Positions 15,897 to 16,123 of a stretch of 16,123 nucleotides of DNA are shown one piece after another. The DNA is from UKL13-2 sp031368465 (GTDB lineage: Bacteria > Pseudomonadota > Gammaproteobacteria > Burkholderiales > Usitatibacteraceae): positions 1-16,123 of the forward strand of contig JANMNT010000284.1 in assembly GCA_031368465.1 (NCBI GenBank). The letters are read 5' to 3'. The number at the start of each line of letters is the position of its first letter. The first letter of the stretch is position 1. The notes beneath the pieces are model-generated. The model was given only the letters and a program-made list of their open reading frames with translations, had not been told where the DNA came from and searched no databases. The position numbers and the translations under genes are program-made.

Positions 15897-15927
15897 CGGC
15901 AGAAAGGTTGATTCAACTCTTCTGCCG
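15897..15927 (+). promoter_or_regulatory. Hairpin between tRNA-Thr and tuf
   Basis: CGGCAGAA (15897-15904) pairs with TTCTGCCG (15920-15927), and GTTG (15907-15910) pairs with CAAC (15914-15917) around an ATT loop. A two-base internal loop separates the two helices. No T-tract follows. It may be an RNA-processing or stabilising element at the tuf 5' end. Confidence 0.6.
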
Positions 15928-15984
15928 GATGAAATGTACGAAATATATTTTCAGTTAACTTGAGTATTTAGCGAGGAACAAGAA

Positions 15985-16123
15985 ATGGCAAAAGGCAAGT
16001 TTGAGCGAACCAAGCCGCACGTAAACGTCGGCACGATTGGACACGTTGATCACGGCAAGACGACGCTGACGGCGGCGATCACGACGGTATTGTCGAAGAA
16101 ATTTGGTGGTGAGGCCAAGGCCT
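15985..16123 (+). CDS. tuf: Elongation factor Tu (5' part, continues beyond window)
   Basis: The visible 46 residues start MAKGKFERTKPHVNVGTIGH and carry the GTP-binding G1 loop GHVDHGKT, which is diagnostic of EF-Tu. EF-Tu is the GTPase that delivers aminoacyl-tRNA to the ribosome. ATG 15985 is preceded by AGGAA in GCGAGGAACAAGAA at a good distance. The tRNA-Tyr, tRNA-Gly, tRNA-Thr, tuf order is the classic tufB arrangement of proteobacteria, so the gene is probably transcribed with the tRNAs from the promoter at 15574. The 3' end lies outside the window. Confidence 0.97.
   Translation, partial: MAKGKFERTKPHVNVGTIGHVDHGKTTLTAAITTVLSKKFGGEAKA

Overview
The window looks like chromosomal DNA of a Gram-negative proteobacterium, most likely a betaproteobacterium and less likely a gammaproteobacterium. 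It carries type II secretion (T2SS) genes, a HigBA module of the proteobacterial type, and the conserved order tRNA-Tyr, tRNA-Gly, tRNA-Thr, tuf. The class assignment is inference. The type II secretion genes, the tRNAs and tuf are seen directly.

Layout: (a) 2-537, + strand: the 3' part of a HigB/RelE-type toxin gene followed by higA. (b) 652-1914, + strand: a CNNM/CBS membrane transporter of the CorB/YfjD type. (c) 1915-2061: five tandem copies of a 23-bp unit and then a strong hairpin, lying between convergent genes. (d) 9235 down to 2096, - strand: five tightly packed genes that look like one operon. In order of transcription they are a TPR-only protein, two paralogous TPR plus GT41 (SPINDLY/O-GlcNAc-transferase-like) glycosyltransferases, an exported protein with two histidine-phosphatase domains, and the T2SS major pseudopilin gspG. 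Three of the four junctions are very close; two are 4-bp ATGA overlaps. (e) 10898-9405, - strand: a secreted Ala/Thr/Gly-rich, lysine-poor protein with a strong Shine-Dalgarno site and a textbook terminator. (f) A divergent intergenic region of about 600 bp with two perfect palindromes. (g) 11503-14576, + strand: gspE (TTG start) and gspF. (h) 15439-14618, - strand: a sulfotransferase-like P-loop protein. (i) 15574-16123, + strand: a sigma-70-type promoter, three tRNA genes, a hairpin, and the start of tuf, which runs out of the window.

How the genes may work together: gspE (ATPase), gspF (inner-membrane platform) and gspG (pseudopilin) are core T2SS parts, but here they are split between two transcription units on opposite strands. 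gspG is the last gene of a unit that otherwise encodes protein or glycan modification enzymes. That unit lies directly downstream of a gene for an abundant-looking surface or secreted protein rich in Thr, Ser and Asn. This suggests, as inference only, a linked system in which a cell-surface protein or glycan is modified and exported. This cluster is the most interesting part of the window.
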